Assembly: GCA_004794655.1 (NCBI GenBank)
Contig: SMMW01000621.1
Span: 310,001 to 374,000, forward strand
Reading direction: 5' to 3'
DNA: 64,000 nt
Source: Marisa cornuarietis
Lineage: Eukaryota > Mollusca > Gastropoda > Architaenioglossa > Ampullariidae
Each line of letters opens with the position of its first letter. Position 1 is the stretch's first letter. Below, piece by piece: positions 46,394 through 58,730 of this stretch. A program made the translations under genes and the position numbers. The notes beneath the pieces are model-generated. The model made no database searches. It saw only the letters and a list, made by a program, of their open reading frames with translations, and had not been told where the DNA came from.

Positions 46394-46799
46394 GCGAAAC
46401 AAGGGAACTCTCTCCCCTTCCATGTCCGCCACCTACCCACCATTGAATCCTTTAAATGTGCACTGAAGTCACTCCTCTTCCTGAAACATTTCTCCTAACA
46501 CAGTCCTCACAATGTCAGTCCTTCTTCACTCCCTTCCCCCCCTCTCCCGCTGATTGCTGCCTCCCTGCTTGTCTTCCTATTGCAAAATCACAATCCTGGC
46601 AGTACTTGTTACCTGGATTATCTTTACCTCTCTTGTGTTTGTTTTTATTCATCATCGGTGCTTTTGTTTATCCTTCTGTCGTTCATATGTTGTTTGTTCT
46701 TCTGCCCCTCGTATGTTGTCCATGTCTGGTTCTTGTTCATACAGGCTAAGAGCATGCTTCTTAGGAGTGTGAGTATGTGCTCGACCAATCGTATGTTTT

Positions 46800-46832
<33 letters not shown>
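46394..46832 (+). mobile_element. LINE 3' end: ORF2 C-terminus, 3'UTR and ATC tail
   Basis: From 46,394 the frame reads AKQGNSLPFHVRHLPTIESF, then KCALKSLLFLKHFS, and stops at TAA 46,496-46,498. The form WNSLP..(V/I)R.LPTIESFK..LK..LF is the usual C-terminal motif of jockey/CR1/L2-type reverse transcriptase polyproteins; here the Trp is Gly. About 300 bp of 3'UTR follows, and an (ATC)n run at 46,801-46,832 makes a typical microsatellite tail. The upstream RT domain is missing, so this is a 5'-truncated, dead copy. Confidence 0.75.
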
Positions 46833-47499
46833 TGGTCTATTGTCTACGTGCCGTTCGCTCATTTTGCTCTGGAAGATTGTTGAGGGTCGACAGAGAATGC
46901 TGTTGTTTCATACCGTCCCAATTTTGTCAAAGCCCCAAAGAAAAGAAAAAGTGTAAAACTGCAGAGACAGAGACAGCTGCTAGTGCGATAATTGCAGAGA
47001 CTGTGAGGGCTTCCCGCTGACTGACTCATTAAGACAGTTTGGTAAAGACCATCTAATCCGCCCCCACCACCACCACCACCTTTCTCGCTCCATTGACTAG
47101 GAGCCGGGTAGGAGCACTGGGCGGCCATTTGGACTGGACTGACTTGTCGGTGCAACTGTGACTGCTGAACTTTGAGAGGCTGGTGCACGGGGAGGGGGTT
47201 GTTGCTTATCGGGAAGATAAACGAATCTCAGACTGCATCCTCTTATATGCTGCACCGACGTCCGTTGCTGTTTGCTTTTAGTCCGGTGTGTCGGGTACTT
47301 CTCGTGATTAGCACTCACTATTTAGAAGAGGAAGAATGATCTAGACTCCAGTAGGTGGATGACTTGACGGTCCTCTCGCGACATTTTAACCTGACCCTGA
47401 CCCTCTCCCTTATCTCTCCCTCCTCCTCGCCGGTCATCACTTTAGTGCAGGTCATCATTGTAGTCCACGTCATCAGCTTAGTGCACATCACTAGCTTAG
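46833..47499. other. Unique sequence without recognised feature
   Basis: It includes CACCACCACCACCACC near 47,070. No gene is supported. Confidence 0.45.
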
Positions 47500-50093
47500 T
47501 CATTGTAGAGAGTACCACAGTGTAGACTGATGTAGAGAGTATCATACAGTGTAGATTGCTGTAGAGAGTACCATAGTGTAGATTGATGTAGAGAGTATCA
47601 TACAGTGTAGATTGATGTAGAGAGTACCATAGTGTAGATTGATGTAGAGCGCACCATACAGTGTAGATTGATGTAGAGCGCACCATACAGTATAGATTGA
47701 TGTAGAGAGCACCATACAGTGTAGACTGATGTAGAGAGTACCATAGTGTAGATTGATGTAGAGCGCACCATACAGTGTAGATTGCTGTAGAGAGTACCAT
47801 AGTGTAGATTGATGTAGAGAGTATTGTAGATTGATGTAGAGAGTATCATAGTGTAGATTGATGTAGAGAGTATCATAGTGTAGATTGCTGTAGAGAGTAC
47901 CATAGTGTAGATTGATGTAGAGAGTATCATAGTGTAGATTGATGTAGAGAGCACCATACAGTGTAGATTGATGTAGAGCGCACCATACAGTGTAGACTGA
48001 TGTAGAGAGTACCATAGTGTAGACTGATGTAGAGAGTACCATACAGTGTAGACTGATGTAGAGCGCACCATAGTGTAGATTGATGTAGAGAGCACCATAC
48101 AGTGTAGATTGCTGTAGAGCGCACCATACAGTGTAGATTGATGTAGAGAGCACCATACAGTGTAGATTGATGTAGAGAGTATCATAGTGTAGATTGCTGT
48201 AGAGAGTACCATAGTGTAGATTGATGTAGAGAGCACCATACAGTGTAGATTGATGTAGAGCGCACCATACAGTGTAGATTGATGTAGAGAGTACCATACA
48301 GTGTAGATTGATGTAGAGAGTATCATACAGTGTAGACTGGTGTAGAGAGTACCATAGTGTAGATTGATGTAGAGAGCACCATACAGTGTAGATTGATCTA
48401 GAGCGCACAATACAGTGTAGACTGATGTAGAGAGTACCATAGTGTAGACTGATGTAGAGAGCACCATACAGTGTAGACTGATGTAGAGAGTACCATAGTG
48501 TAGACTGATGTAGAGCGCACCATACAGTGTAGATTGATGTAGAGCGCACCATACAGTGTAGATTGATGTAGAGAGTACCATAGTGTAGATTGATGTAGAG
48601 AGCACCATACAGTGTAGACTGATGTAGAGAGTACCATAGTGTAGACTGATGTAGAGGGCACCATAGTGTAGATTGATGTAGAGAGTACCATAGTGTAGAC
48701 TGATGTAGAGCGCACCATACAGTGTAGATTGATGTAGAGCGCACAATACAGTGTAGACTGATGTAGAGAGTATCATACAGTGTAGATTGATGTAGAAAGT
48801 ACCATAGTGTAGACTGATGTAGAGCGCACAATACAGTGTAGACTGATGTAGAGAGTATCATACAGTGTAGATTGCTGTAGAGAGTACCATAGTGTAGATT
48901 GATGTAGAGAGTACCATAGTGTAGACTGATGTAGAGAGTATCATAGTGTAGATTGATGTAGAGAGTACCATAGTGTAGACTGATGTAGAGAGTACCATAG
49001 TGTAGATTGATGTAGAGAGCACCATACAGTGTAGACTGATGTAGAGAGTACCATAGTGTAGATTGATGTAGAGAGTACAATAGTGTAGATTGCTGTAGAG
49101 CGCAATATAGTGTAGACTGATGTAGAGAGTACCATAGTGTAGATTGCTGTAGAGAGTACCATAGTGTAGATTGATGTAGAGAGTACAATAGTGTAGATTG
49201 CTGTAGAGCGCAATATAGTGTAGACTGATGTAGAGAGTACCATAGTGTAGATTGCTGTAGAGAGTACCATAGTGTAGATTGATGTAGAGAGTACAATAGT
49301 GTAGATTGCTGTAGAGCGCAATATAGTGTAGACTGATGTAGAGAGTACCATAGTGTAGATTGCTGTAGAGAGTACCATAGTGTAGACTGATGTAGAGAGT
49401 ACCATAGTGTAGATTGATGTAGAGAGTACCATACAGTGTAGATTGATGTAGAGAGTATCATAGTGTAGACTGATGTAGAGAGTATCATAGTGTAGACTGA
49501 TGTAGAGAGTACCATAGTGTAGATTGCTGTAGAGAGTACCATAGTGTAGATTGATATAGAGAGCACCATACAGTGTAGATTGATGTAGAGAGTACCATAG
49601 TGTAGACTGATGTAGAGAGTATCATAGTGTAGATTGCTGTAGAGAGTACCATAGTGTAGACTGATGTAGAGAGTATCATAGTGTAGATTGATGTATAGAG
49701 CACCATACAGTGTAGACTGATGTAGAGAGTATCATAGTGTAGATTGATGTAGAGAGCACCATACAGTGTAGATTGATGTAGAGAGTACCATAGTGTAGAC
49801 TGATGTAGAGAGTATCATAGTGTAGATTGCTGTAGAGAGTACCATAGTGTAGACTGATGTAGAGAGTATCATAGTGTAGATTGATGTATAGAGCACCATA
49901 CAGTGTAGACTGATGTAGAGAGTATCATAGTGTAGATTGATGTAGAGAGCACCATACAGTGTAGACTGATGTAGAGAGTACCATAGTGTAGATTGATGTA
50001 GAGAGCACCATACAGTGTAGACTGATGTAGAGAGTATCATAGTGTAGACTGATGTAGAGAGTACCATAGCGTAGACTGATGTAGATACAGTGA
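47500..50093. repeat. 27/29-bp minisatellite, ~92 copies, stop-free in all minus-strand frames
   Basis: The two unit lengths are ACCATAGTGTAGATTGATGT plus AGAGAGT (27 bp) and the same with a CA insertion, ACCATACAGTG (29 bp). None of the three minus-strand frames has a stop in the usual unit, so a 675-codon frame (47,542-49,569) survives although 29-bp units keep changing frame. The translation switches between STSIYTM, LHQSTLW and LYINLHY phases. This shows it is not under protein selection. Confidence 0.96.
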
Positions 50094-50475
50094 ACCGCGG
50101 ACCTTAATCGCTGGATGGCAAGAGAGATGAGAGGCGTCAAGATGAAAGGCCGCCATGTAGGAGCCGTAGCCATGGCGACCAGACACAGATAAGGGAGGAG
50201 AACTCTGTGTTTTTTTAAAAGCTGTCGGGTGCTGTGACAGCTGACAGATTAACCTGATCCTGGGCGCGAACGCCGCGCGGCGTCTCATATCCGGATATGC
50301 CTGTGTGCGCGTGCGCACACCTGTCTCGCTGTGTACTCAAACGGTTCTTCAAGATGGATGATGCTCAGGTATGATAAATTGGTTCCTAAGATACTATCGC
50401 GCACAACCTGTCCTCGCTGTATCTCCCTCCCTCCTTCTCTCCCTTTACTTTCTCCAGTGCGTGGAAACCGTGTAA

Positions 50476-50510
<35 letters not shown>

Positions 50511-50709
50511 GTGTTTGTGAGAGAGAGAGAGAACGCGCGTTTTCTTGCGATTTGTTGTCTGTAATGTGCTGCCCAGTTTGTACTTGTGTATACAAACACA
50601 GCAGCGACACCCAACTGTCGGCATGATGACGCAGTCTGTAGGTTGAAAAAGGCTCATCAGACATCGGGATGTTGTCAGTCTTTTCAGAGATCCGCAGCTC
50701 AAGAAGACG
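50094..50709. other. Unique sequence, possible 14-nt micro-exon
   Basis: A pyrimidine tract ending CTCCAG at 50,457 is followed 14 bases later by CGT|GTAAGT at 50,472. (TG)n and (GA)n follow. Otherwise I see no feature. Confidence 0.35.
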
Positions 50710-51298
50710 AACCTCACACACAACCTCACACACAGCCTCACAGCCTCGCACACAGCCTCACACAGTCACACACAACCTCGCACACAGCCTCACACACAAC
50801 CTCGCACACAACCTCACACACAGCCTCACACACAACCTCGCACACAACCTCACACAGTCACACACAACCTCGCACACAACCTCACACAGTCACACACAAC
50901 CTCACACACAGCCTCACACACAACCTCGCACACAACCTCACACAGTCACACACAACCTCGCACACAACCTCACACAGTCACACACAACCTCGCACACAAC
51001 CTCACACACAACCTCGCACACAACCTCATACACAACCTCGCACAGTCACACACAACCTCGCACACAACCTCGCACACAACCTCACACAGTCACACACAAC
51101 CTCGCACACAACCTCACACACAACCTCACACACAACCTCACACACAACCTCGCACACAACCTCACACAGTCACACACAACCTCGCACACAACCTCGCACA
51201 CAACCTCACACAGTCACACACAACCTCGCACACAACCTCACACAGCCTCGCACACAGCCTCACACACAACCTCACACAATGCCTCACACACACACAAC
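50710..51298. repeat. 12-bp minisatellite (ACCTCRCACACA), ~48 copies
   Basis: ACCTCACACACA and ACCTCGCACACA units are mixed with CAGTCACACACA and CAGCCTCACACA. All plus-strand frames show only His/Thr/Ser/Pro/Gln repeats. Confidence 0.95.
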
Positions 51299-51442
51299 CT
51301 CAGGCCAACTTTAGGGGCGACTTATTTCAATGTTTGACCAAACATCGCCAGACTAATTTGTAAGTCGCTAATTGTATGGCACGCGACTGATGCTATAAAT
51401 ATCCAAAATGGCTCTTGGTAGAAAAAATGTTGCCCACCCCTA
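51299..51442. mobile_element. hAT-like terminus (truncated)
   Basis: AATGGCTCTTGGTAGAAAAA and ATGTTGCCCACCCCTA end at 51,442. TTGCCCACCCCT is the reverse complement of the AGGGGTGGGCAA start seen at 19,226. The other terminus is missing; the sequence is bounded on the left by the 12-bp array. Confidence 0.5.
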
Positions 51443-52224
51443 AGTTAGACAGCCCCACAGTAGCGAGACCCCTAGACCATCTAGAAATCATTGTCTTAAA
51501 TCGTGAAGACAGCAGACACGTGACCAGGTGCACAGTCTAACATGGTTCACGGTTTCTTTGCATGAATAGGTCCTCAGATCTTCAGGTGTATAAAATATTG
51601 AGAGGTCAGACCGCACACGCTTGTCTACAACATTTCTCCTTCACATTTGAAGTTAAGAGAGTGGAAGTACAGTTTTACTTTTGAAGTGTAGATATTGAAG
51701 TACAATTTGACATTTCAAGAGTAGATATTGAAGTACACTGGAGGTTTTGAAGAGTAGATATTGAAGTACAGGGGAGCCATAGAGAATCCTCCTGCACTAC
51801 AGCAGTCTATTGAGAGAGGAAGACAGAGTAGTGTTGTTTAGTTTTGTTCTTTTTTTAAACTAGACGAGATAAAATGTATTGCGTCTGAGGGTAACTACCA
51901 GATATGTTACAAAAAAGGGAACCAGCCAGACTGAAGAGAAAACTGTGGGAGGTAGCGAGGCCTCGTCTCTGTGTGAGATGGTGCGGCCAGCAGGAAGTCT
52001 GGACCACGTAGGACACTGTGACAGCCGACATTTTTACTGGCCACAAGATAGAACCGGCAGACGAAAGGCACGAAGATTTATGAACATGGAGGAGGGGGTT
52101 GGGAGGGGGAGGACGCTAGGAGCAGTTTTCAAAAGTTTAAAAAGGGTTACGGTTCTTACTTAACCGTTAAACGTCTACAGGTCGAGGCTGCACAGCATCT
52201 CTTATCCTTACCCCCTCCCTCTGC
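51443..52224. other. Unique sequence with a weak 30-35-bp repeat
   Basis: GAGTAGATATTGAAGTACA recurs near 51,680-51,770 about three times. No gene is supported. Confidence 0.5.
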
Positions 52225-52545
52225 TGGAGTCTTCAACAGCATCCTGTGTGTCGTAAGGTACACAGCTTCCTGTGTGTCTCGGTGGATAGACAGCATCCTG
52301 TGTCACACAGACTGTGTGTCTCGGTGTGTAGAAAGCATTGTCACTGTGACGGTCAATAAACAGTACCCTGTGTGTCTCGGTGGGTAGACAGTATCCTGTG
52401 TGTGTGTGTGTCGGTGGGTAGACAGCATCCTGTGTGTCTCGGTGGGTAGACAGAATCCTGTGTGTGTGTGTGTGTGTCGGTGGATAGACAACACCCTGTG
52501 TGTGTCGGTGGGTAGACAACACCCTGTGTGTGTCGCGGGGTACAG
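52225..52545. repeat. ~28-bp minisatellite, ~11 copies
   Basis: Units contain TCGGTGGGTAGACAGCATCC followed by TGTGTGTC, with TG-run length changes. Confidence 0.92.
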
Positions 52546-52789
52546 AGCAGTACCATCACATGGTAAGACGACTATTCTGTGGTACAGGACAACAGTGCGA
52601 AGAGTTTGATTTGTCACTTGGATGATCTTGTCATTATGACAAACGTGACTAACCAAGATGAAAGAGACCGAAATGCGAACAAAATAGAAAGATAAATATG
52701 TCCGTCGTCTGCCTGAAAATTCAATCTCCTGCGTAGATCAGATGAAAAAATATTGTCACGTAGGGGACTCTAGTGACATCATGCGCACC
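52546..52789. other. Unique sequence without recognised feature
   Basis: Nothing recognisable. Confidence 0.4.
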
Positions 52790-53215
52790 AACACCTTCAG
52801 TAACGTTACCTAGTGGCACTACCTAGTGATGTCATGTCAACCCACACCTTTAGTAACTTTCTCTAGTGACGTCATGTCAACCCACAACTTCAGTAACGTT
52901 ACCTAGTGACGTAATGTCAACCCACACCTTTAGTAACTTTCTCTAGTGACGTCATGTCAACCCACACCTTCAGTAACGTTACCTAGTGGCGTGTCAACCC
53001 ACACCTTTAGTAACTTTCTCTAGTGACGTCATGTCAACCCACACCTTTAGTAACTTTCTCTAGTGACGTCATGTCAACCCACACCTTCAGGAACGTTACC
53101 TAGTGACGTGTCAACCCACACCTTTAGTAACTTTCTCTAGTGACGTCATGTCAACCCACACCTTCAGTAAGGTTACCTAGTGCCACTACCTAGTGACGTG
53201 TCAACCCACACCTTG
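52790..53215. repeat. 39-bp minisatellite with TGACGTCA palindromes
   Basis: Units read AGTAACTTTCTCTAGTGACG and TCATGTCAACCCACACCTT. They alternate with a variant, CAGTAACGTTACCTAGTGAC, making a loose dimer. Five units carry a perfect TGACGTCA, the cAMP-response-element palindrome. Confidence 0.93.
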
Positions 53216-53425
53216 CTGAAATGTGAGTTGTTATGTTTGTCGAGTTGTTAGTGGTTGTGTTGACAAGATGTCGTGGCTGTAGGCCAGTATGTGTCTGGTC
53301 ACCTAATAACCTGTGACATGTGAGTTGTTATGTTTGTCGAGTTGTTAGTGGTTGTGTTGACAAGATGTCGTGGCTGTAGGAAAGGCCAGTATGTGTTGGT
53401 CACCTAATAACCTGTGGAATTTCCC
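53216..53425. repeat. ~100-bp direct duplication, 2 copies
   Basis: ATGTGAGTTGTTATGTTTGT, CGAGTTGTTAGTGGTTGTGT, TGACAAGATGTCGTGGCTGT and GGTCACCTAATAACCTGTG occur twice, with a 4-base GAAA insertion in the second copy. Confidence 0.93.
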
Positions 53426-55028
53426 TCGCCAAAGGCTTTCTGTGTGGACGGCATCGATGAATCTTTCCTTAGAAAATAGACAAAAGTGGGGGAAGATATA
53501 AAAAGCTAGGTAAGGTTTGGAAAGCCAAGAAGCGAACTTCTAGCACTAAAAGAGAAAGAGGAAATAGCGAAAAGCTAGACAAGAAAGACCGCGGAGACAG
53601 TTTTTGTTCGATTCCGCCGAAGAAATGTTTTAATGACAAATGCGCGCGCACCGGAAATGGCTGGCAGACTTGTTTTGAAAGAGGCTGCAGTCCATTAGCT
53701 GGCTGCTGACGTCGGCGACAATTGAGGGCGTCAGACCCTGGCATTGGTTCTCGCCAATGTATCACGCCAGAGGCGTGGACTGGAGGGGGGTGTCATTTCC
53801 TGTACATTACTTCCCCCTGCTTCTGTGTGGTGTGAGTATTGTTCAGTGGCTGTTGTTGTACTTTTTGGACTCACCACAGACGGCCGCGTTGTCACAATTT
53901 ATTTTTCCTCCTTTTTTCAGTACTAACTGCATCTGTCATTTAGTCGCTGGCACTTTCTGAAAAATCCACCAGTCTGAAAAGTTTGTTGTGTGGGGTTTAA
54001 AACCTTGTGCGCCGAGAAGATTTTATCCTCGTGTTGAGCGGCGCGCAAAATCATGTTCACTGTAGGGACGCCATTGTGGGGACTGCAATAAATGGCCGTT
54101 AGATTACCCCGCCGTCCGTGCCACACTGGTCTCACTAAGCTGATCTGTTAATCAGAGTGTTGGTCTCTTAGTCTTCCTCTTGTCTGGGTGGTGGTCTGTT
54201 AGTCTTTCTGTTGTCGGAGAGTGTTGGTCTGTTGGTGTTCCTTTTGACTGACGCCGTTGGCCTTCCTCTTGTCTAAAAGAGTCTGTTAGGGTTCCTATCG
54301 TTGGACAATGTTGGTCTTAGTGTTCCTCTTCTTGGATAGCGTTAGCCTGTGAGTGTTCTTGTCGGACATTATTGGCGCTGGGTACTGCAGGTCTGTTAGT
54401 GTTCCTTGTGTCTGACAGTGCTGACTGTGTGGAAGTGACTTTTGTTCTTTTGGGGGAGAATTGTGTGTCTAATTCTAGACTTTTATAAAAAAAATTAGAA
54501 GCTTAAATTTTACAGGATTACTTCCCGAGGATCATGTTGGCTGTCTCACTTTCCAAGCTACAGTCCTGGAACTTTCCGTCAGCTGGTGCTAGGCCGAGCG
54601 GCGAATGTGTACCCCTGACCCGGATGTACGCTGCTTGTGGTCGAGCTTTGAACCCTCGACTGAAAAGGGAGACAAGAACGTCTTCTGTTTCTGGAGCGCT
54701 AGCTGTGCGTGCGTGCGTGCCTCCACTACGCGTGCATGAGGCGGCCCCCACCCACGATATGTGTTGACTTCCCATCTCCATGTTTGTGAGAAGTCGCACA
54801 GATTGTGTTCACTGGATTAAGTGTTCATCCGCCCCAGCGAGGATGATCTGGTTTACCTGTAGATCGGCGCCTGGTCACTCAACCACAGTGAGGTTATAAA
54901 TAGAGCCGACCTCACCTGTCACCAACAGCGAGCTTTGAAGTATTTTTGTTTGACTAACATCTGTCAGCAACTGTCAGCTCGAAGGCACAGTTTTAATCTG
55001 AATGAAATGTGTGTTAGACCGTAACTAC
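53426..55028. other. Unique sequence; decayed repeat at 54,140-54,430
   Basis: GTTGGTCTGTTAGTGTTCCT with CTTGTC recurs loosely with indels between 54,140 and 54,430, an old minisatellite. No gene is seen; the acceptor-like tract at 53,900-53,920 leads into early stops. Confidence 0.45.

Positions 55029-55095
<67 letters not shown>
55029..55095. repeat. (GAT)n microsatellite, ~22 copies
   Basis: An uninterrupted trinucleotide run. Confidence 0.97.
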
Positions 55096-55097
<2 letters not shown>

Positions 55098-58000
55098 GTT
55101 GTCTCACTAACGCGTCATTTGGGTTGGAGTTGGGTGAAGAGTTTGGCAACGACAGACCACATTATATTGCAGACTGGAGGTCCAGGAGGTTGATGTAACT
55201 CTGTCATGTTTATTGTGTCGTCAGCCGAGCTGTGGAAGACGAGACTTGCAGGAGGTACATTGGGTGCGGGGTGGCGGGGTGGTGTGATCAGTACCACCTG
55301 CCATTTCTTAGGACCCCCATACTTCCAGGCGCTTCCTCAAGGCACACCACCGAGTGTCTATAATATCATATTATTATTATTATTCTGGTGGTGTGTTGGC
55401 GTCGTCAGGTTTTGGTTTCCCTGGTGATGCGTCAACTACAGTAACTTCTGAGAAGTTTCAGAGCTGGTGTCTCCCTAGGAACTTGAAGAACTGTTTCAGC
55501 AGAAACTCTCACACGTTTTGCATACACTGGTCAGCGAGTGAAAGTAGAAGCCTGACTGTGATGAATGGCCTGTTGCGGTTTTGTCTCGTGTTGATGTATG
55601 GCCCGCTGTAAATACACAAAAATACTCGTACTTTGATGTATCGGGGTGGTATGTTTTGCAACCACCTTTAGATCTCCCATAGCAACAGTTAGTTGGCTGA
55701 AGACCCTCGCGAAATAGTTCCTGACATACACTCTGTGACGTCAGTTGTGTCCAGCGCACGCGCTTGTCGCGTTGGTAACGTCCGACGCTGGCTGCTGTCA
55801 TTCCACTGATCTGCGACATGTCCCACCACACAGTCGCTGTGAGGCTGAGCTCTGCTCACTGTCTATTGTTTGTTGTCCCCCCCTCCCCCTGCAACAGGCT
55901 CCCTCGCCTGGTGTCTCTGGTGACCCAACAGCGCCCCCTGCCTGACCCCTCGCCTGTCACAGCTGAGTGGCAGGTGTCGAGCTTATGTTCCGCCGGATTT
56001 TTACGATGAATGGATTACATTTTTGGTGGTTTTTTAACCTGGGTTCACTCTTTTCTCAAGACATCAACTGATTCGTCTTGGAGCCTGAAGCCCCCCCCCC
56101 GACCCCGCACTCGACTTCCTCCGTGATCCCCGAGTGTGATGGACACCAGAGCACGCACAACAGACTGAACTACAACTACGGCACCAAATAAAACCGGGGA
56201 CTGGCTACAGGTAGTGAGGGGAAGTTGGGGGAGCAGAGTATGGGGGGGGGTGGAGTGAAACGAGAGGAGGGATGCGGTTGGTGAGTGAGGCAGCCATAGA
56301 AACGAAACTCAGATGGACGGGGTAGGTAAGAGAGGTCAGAGTGGGAAACAGTAGGTGGGGATGGGTGATAGGGGTAGGGGTGGTCGGGTGGATAGAAGGA
56401 AGTGCGTGGGGAGGGGGGTATGAAGAAGGCAGAGCCAGGCGGCGCTACGTGCTTGTGTAGCAACTGCAGAAGCTGGCAAAATGACCTTAGCCCCACTGGT
56501 CCAGGCACCCTCATCCAAAACGTCAGAACACGTGGGTGGGCAGGGGGCGAGGAAAGGGAGTATATTGTGGACACGCTTACATTCCATCACAACTGAACTT
56601 GTCACTCAAACCACCCGAAACAAAATTCCGAAATTAAGTTGACTGAGTGTCAGCACTGCGGCATCCCAGCCTCTCTCTGCGCGTGTTGCCATAACAGCGA
56701 GGGCGCATGTGTAAACGTGAGGAAAAAAGTTGAGGGGGCTAAAAGCGCGAGATTCTCACCTTTCTTGGCCCCCTCGTGCACTCGGAGCACCGGCTGGAGT
56801 TCACTGTCGGTCGATTTCCTTGTACACCCATTTGTGTTCGACGAAACTTTTATCGAGTTCAGTCACGTGGCATGAAACTTGAATCTGGATTTTAGGAGGG
56901 AAGGAAAACACGAGCGTGCTGTGGGGGGCTGATAAAAGAGGGCGGCAACCTTTCAATCTTTCTAGTTAAGGTCACACGCGCAACCCTGTCATGCACGTGC
57001 GTACGCAAGGACGTGTCACACCTTTGTTTTGCTGTCACTTAGTGTCTCTTACAAACAAGTCGTGACAAGTGTTTTCCAGTCATCCACGTAGTTAACTAGT
57101 CATGACACCTACAACATCCTGGTTGTCGCTTTTTACGCTCTCGTTGTCAGGACGTCGCGTAGATGGCGACACTGACCGTCGTCAGACTGACGGGATATTT
57201 TGTGAATTTGTTTTTCGCTACCAAAACAAACAAGAAATGTGGACGTAGCCTGAGATATTTTTATGCATAGAAAGTAGAAACATTCAACAATAACACTTTG
57301 TTTCAATCTGGACCATGCACGTGTAGCCAGAGACAGAATGTTGACGCCTTCTCACCAAGTCGGCTGAGCTCCCTGTGGACGAGGGAGAAGCCAACAGCAG
57401 CAGCAACGTGGAAGTTGGTGTGGACGCTGGCACTCGCTGTCTCTTACTGGCTGCTAAGACGGTTTTCGTGGTACAGACACGCCATGGGGAGTCCACACTT
57501 CACACCAGTTAAATGACAAGTTGACAGACAAACAAGTGAACGCTCTTCGCTAGAACCTACGCCACTGCCAGGGGAAAGCCGGGCTGACAGTTTTATCAAG
57601 AAATGGAAGCACAGATCCTGCCTTACAAATAGGTAGCGCTGCCCGAAAATCGCGACCTTTTTAATCATAATGACAACACCGATAATGGTGATGACACAGG
57701 ACACTCGGCACCCACAGGCACAACAGCAGATTCAACAAGCGCCTGGACGGTTGTGCGCCTGAAAACCGTTGGCGACATTACAAGACAGGCCGCCATGTAA
57801 GTGCTGTACAAACATGAACACGAGCCTCGCACAACGCTCGGCAATTGCATGTTCACACAAAATCTACACAAGCCGACCTGCACAGACCTGCCACGAGGAT
57901 TTGTCTGCTCTGGAGCTGCTGTGTGCAGAAGAGGTTATCCGTCCCCTGGGTCTTGTGTGCAAGAAGGGTTATCGGACCTTAGTCACTGTGTGCATGTTCC

Positions 58001-58649
58001 CTGAGGTTTTCTCTGTACAGCTGCAGGGATCCCCGCTAGTCTGCCCTCCTCCCATGTACTTACTGCCAAATGTGGGCCCTGCTAACCCCCACACCCAAGA
58101 TTCTGACTCATGACCTAGTGTCGTAGACGACTACTTCAGAGTGACTACCAGGAAGACATCTCAACGATTATTTCTAGAGTCCAGTCTCTGAGGCCTCCGG
58201 GAATCCAGGAATCTGCCAGATGTAAGTAATGGTGCAGGATTTGGCCAAGTGAACCCTACTCACTACCCACACAATAAACTAACAGAGCATCCTTGGAGAT
58301 GGTGATGGAAGGTGGGGGGAGTTCGACTCTGAGGTCGACAGCGGAGGAGCTGGCTGATGAACATCAAGGATGGAGTGGACCCTCACCTGCAACACCTGCT
58401 CGGTGACTGTGGCCGTATCGTCCGACTTGTAGACTTGTAGACCTGCATCCCCCCACTTCTCACACAGACCATGGGATTAAACCGAACAGGTAGAGACCTT
58501 CAGGTGTGCCCATGTCGGCAGTCACACGAATGTTCCAGAGCTAAAGCTACCCCCGAGGCAACGTTACCTCCAGGAAAAATGGCCTCGTGCATAATAAATC
58601 AGGTCTACGAATGCCGAAGGTGATCCGCCAAATGGACAACAAGACGCCG
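55096..58649. other. Longest array-free stretch; no gene identified
   Basis: It holds G/C runs, ATTATTATTATTATT at 55,370 and several short frames. The most protein-like is 57,801-58,004 on the plus strand, with cysteines in CTDLPRGFVCSGAAVC, GSC and HC. It has no family match I can name and no ATG (it begins TTG-like in the listed frame). No tRNA or rRNA is seen. Confidence 0.4.
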
Positions 58650-58730
58650 ACAGGTGACCAACAGTCCGACATGTGACCAACAGTCCAACACGTGACCGAC
58701 AGTCCAACACGTGGCCGACAGTCCGTGCTC
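58650..58730. repeat. ~21-bp tandem repeat, 4 copies
   Basis: Units contain GTGACCAACAGTCCAACAC, with variants GTGACCGACAG and GTGGCCGACAG. Confidence 0.88.

Noticed and set aside
47542..49569. 675-codon minus-strand open frame
   Set aside because: It is a by-product of a 27/29-bp array with no stops in any minus frame; the translation changes phase repeatedly.
56639..56875. 78-codon Cys-containing plus-strand frame
   Set aside because: Starts with TTG, has no domain I recognise and no splice context.
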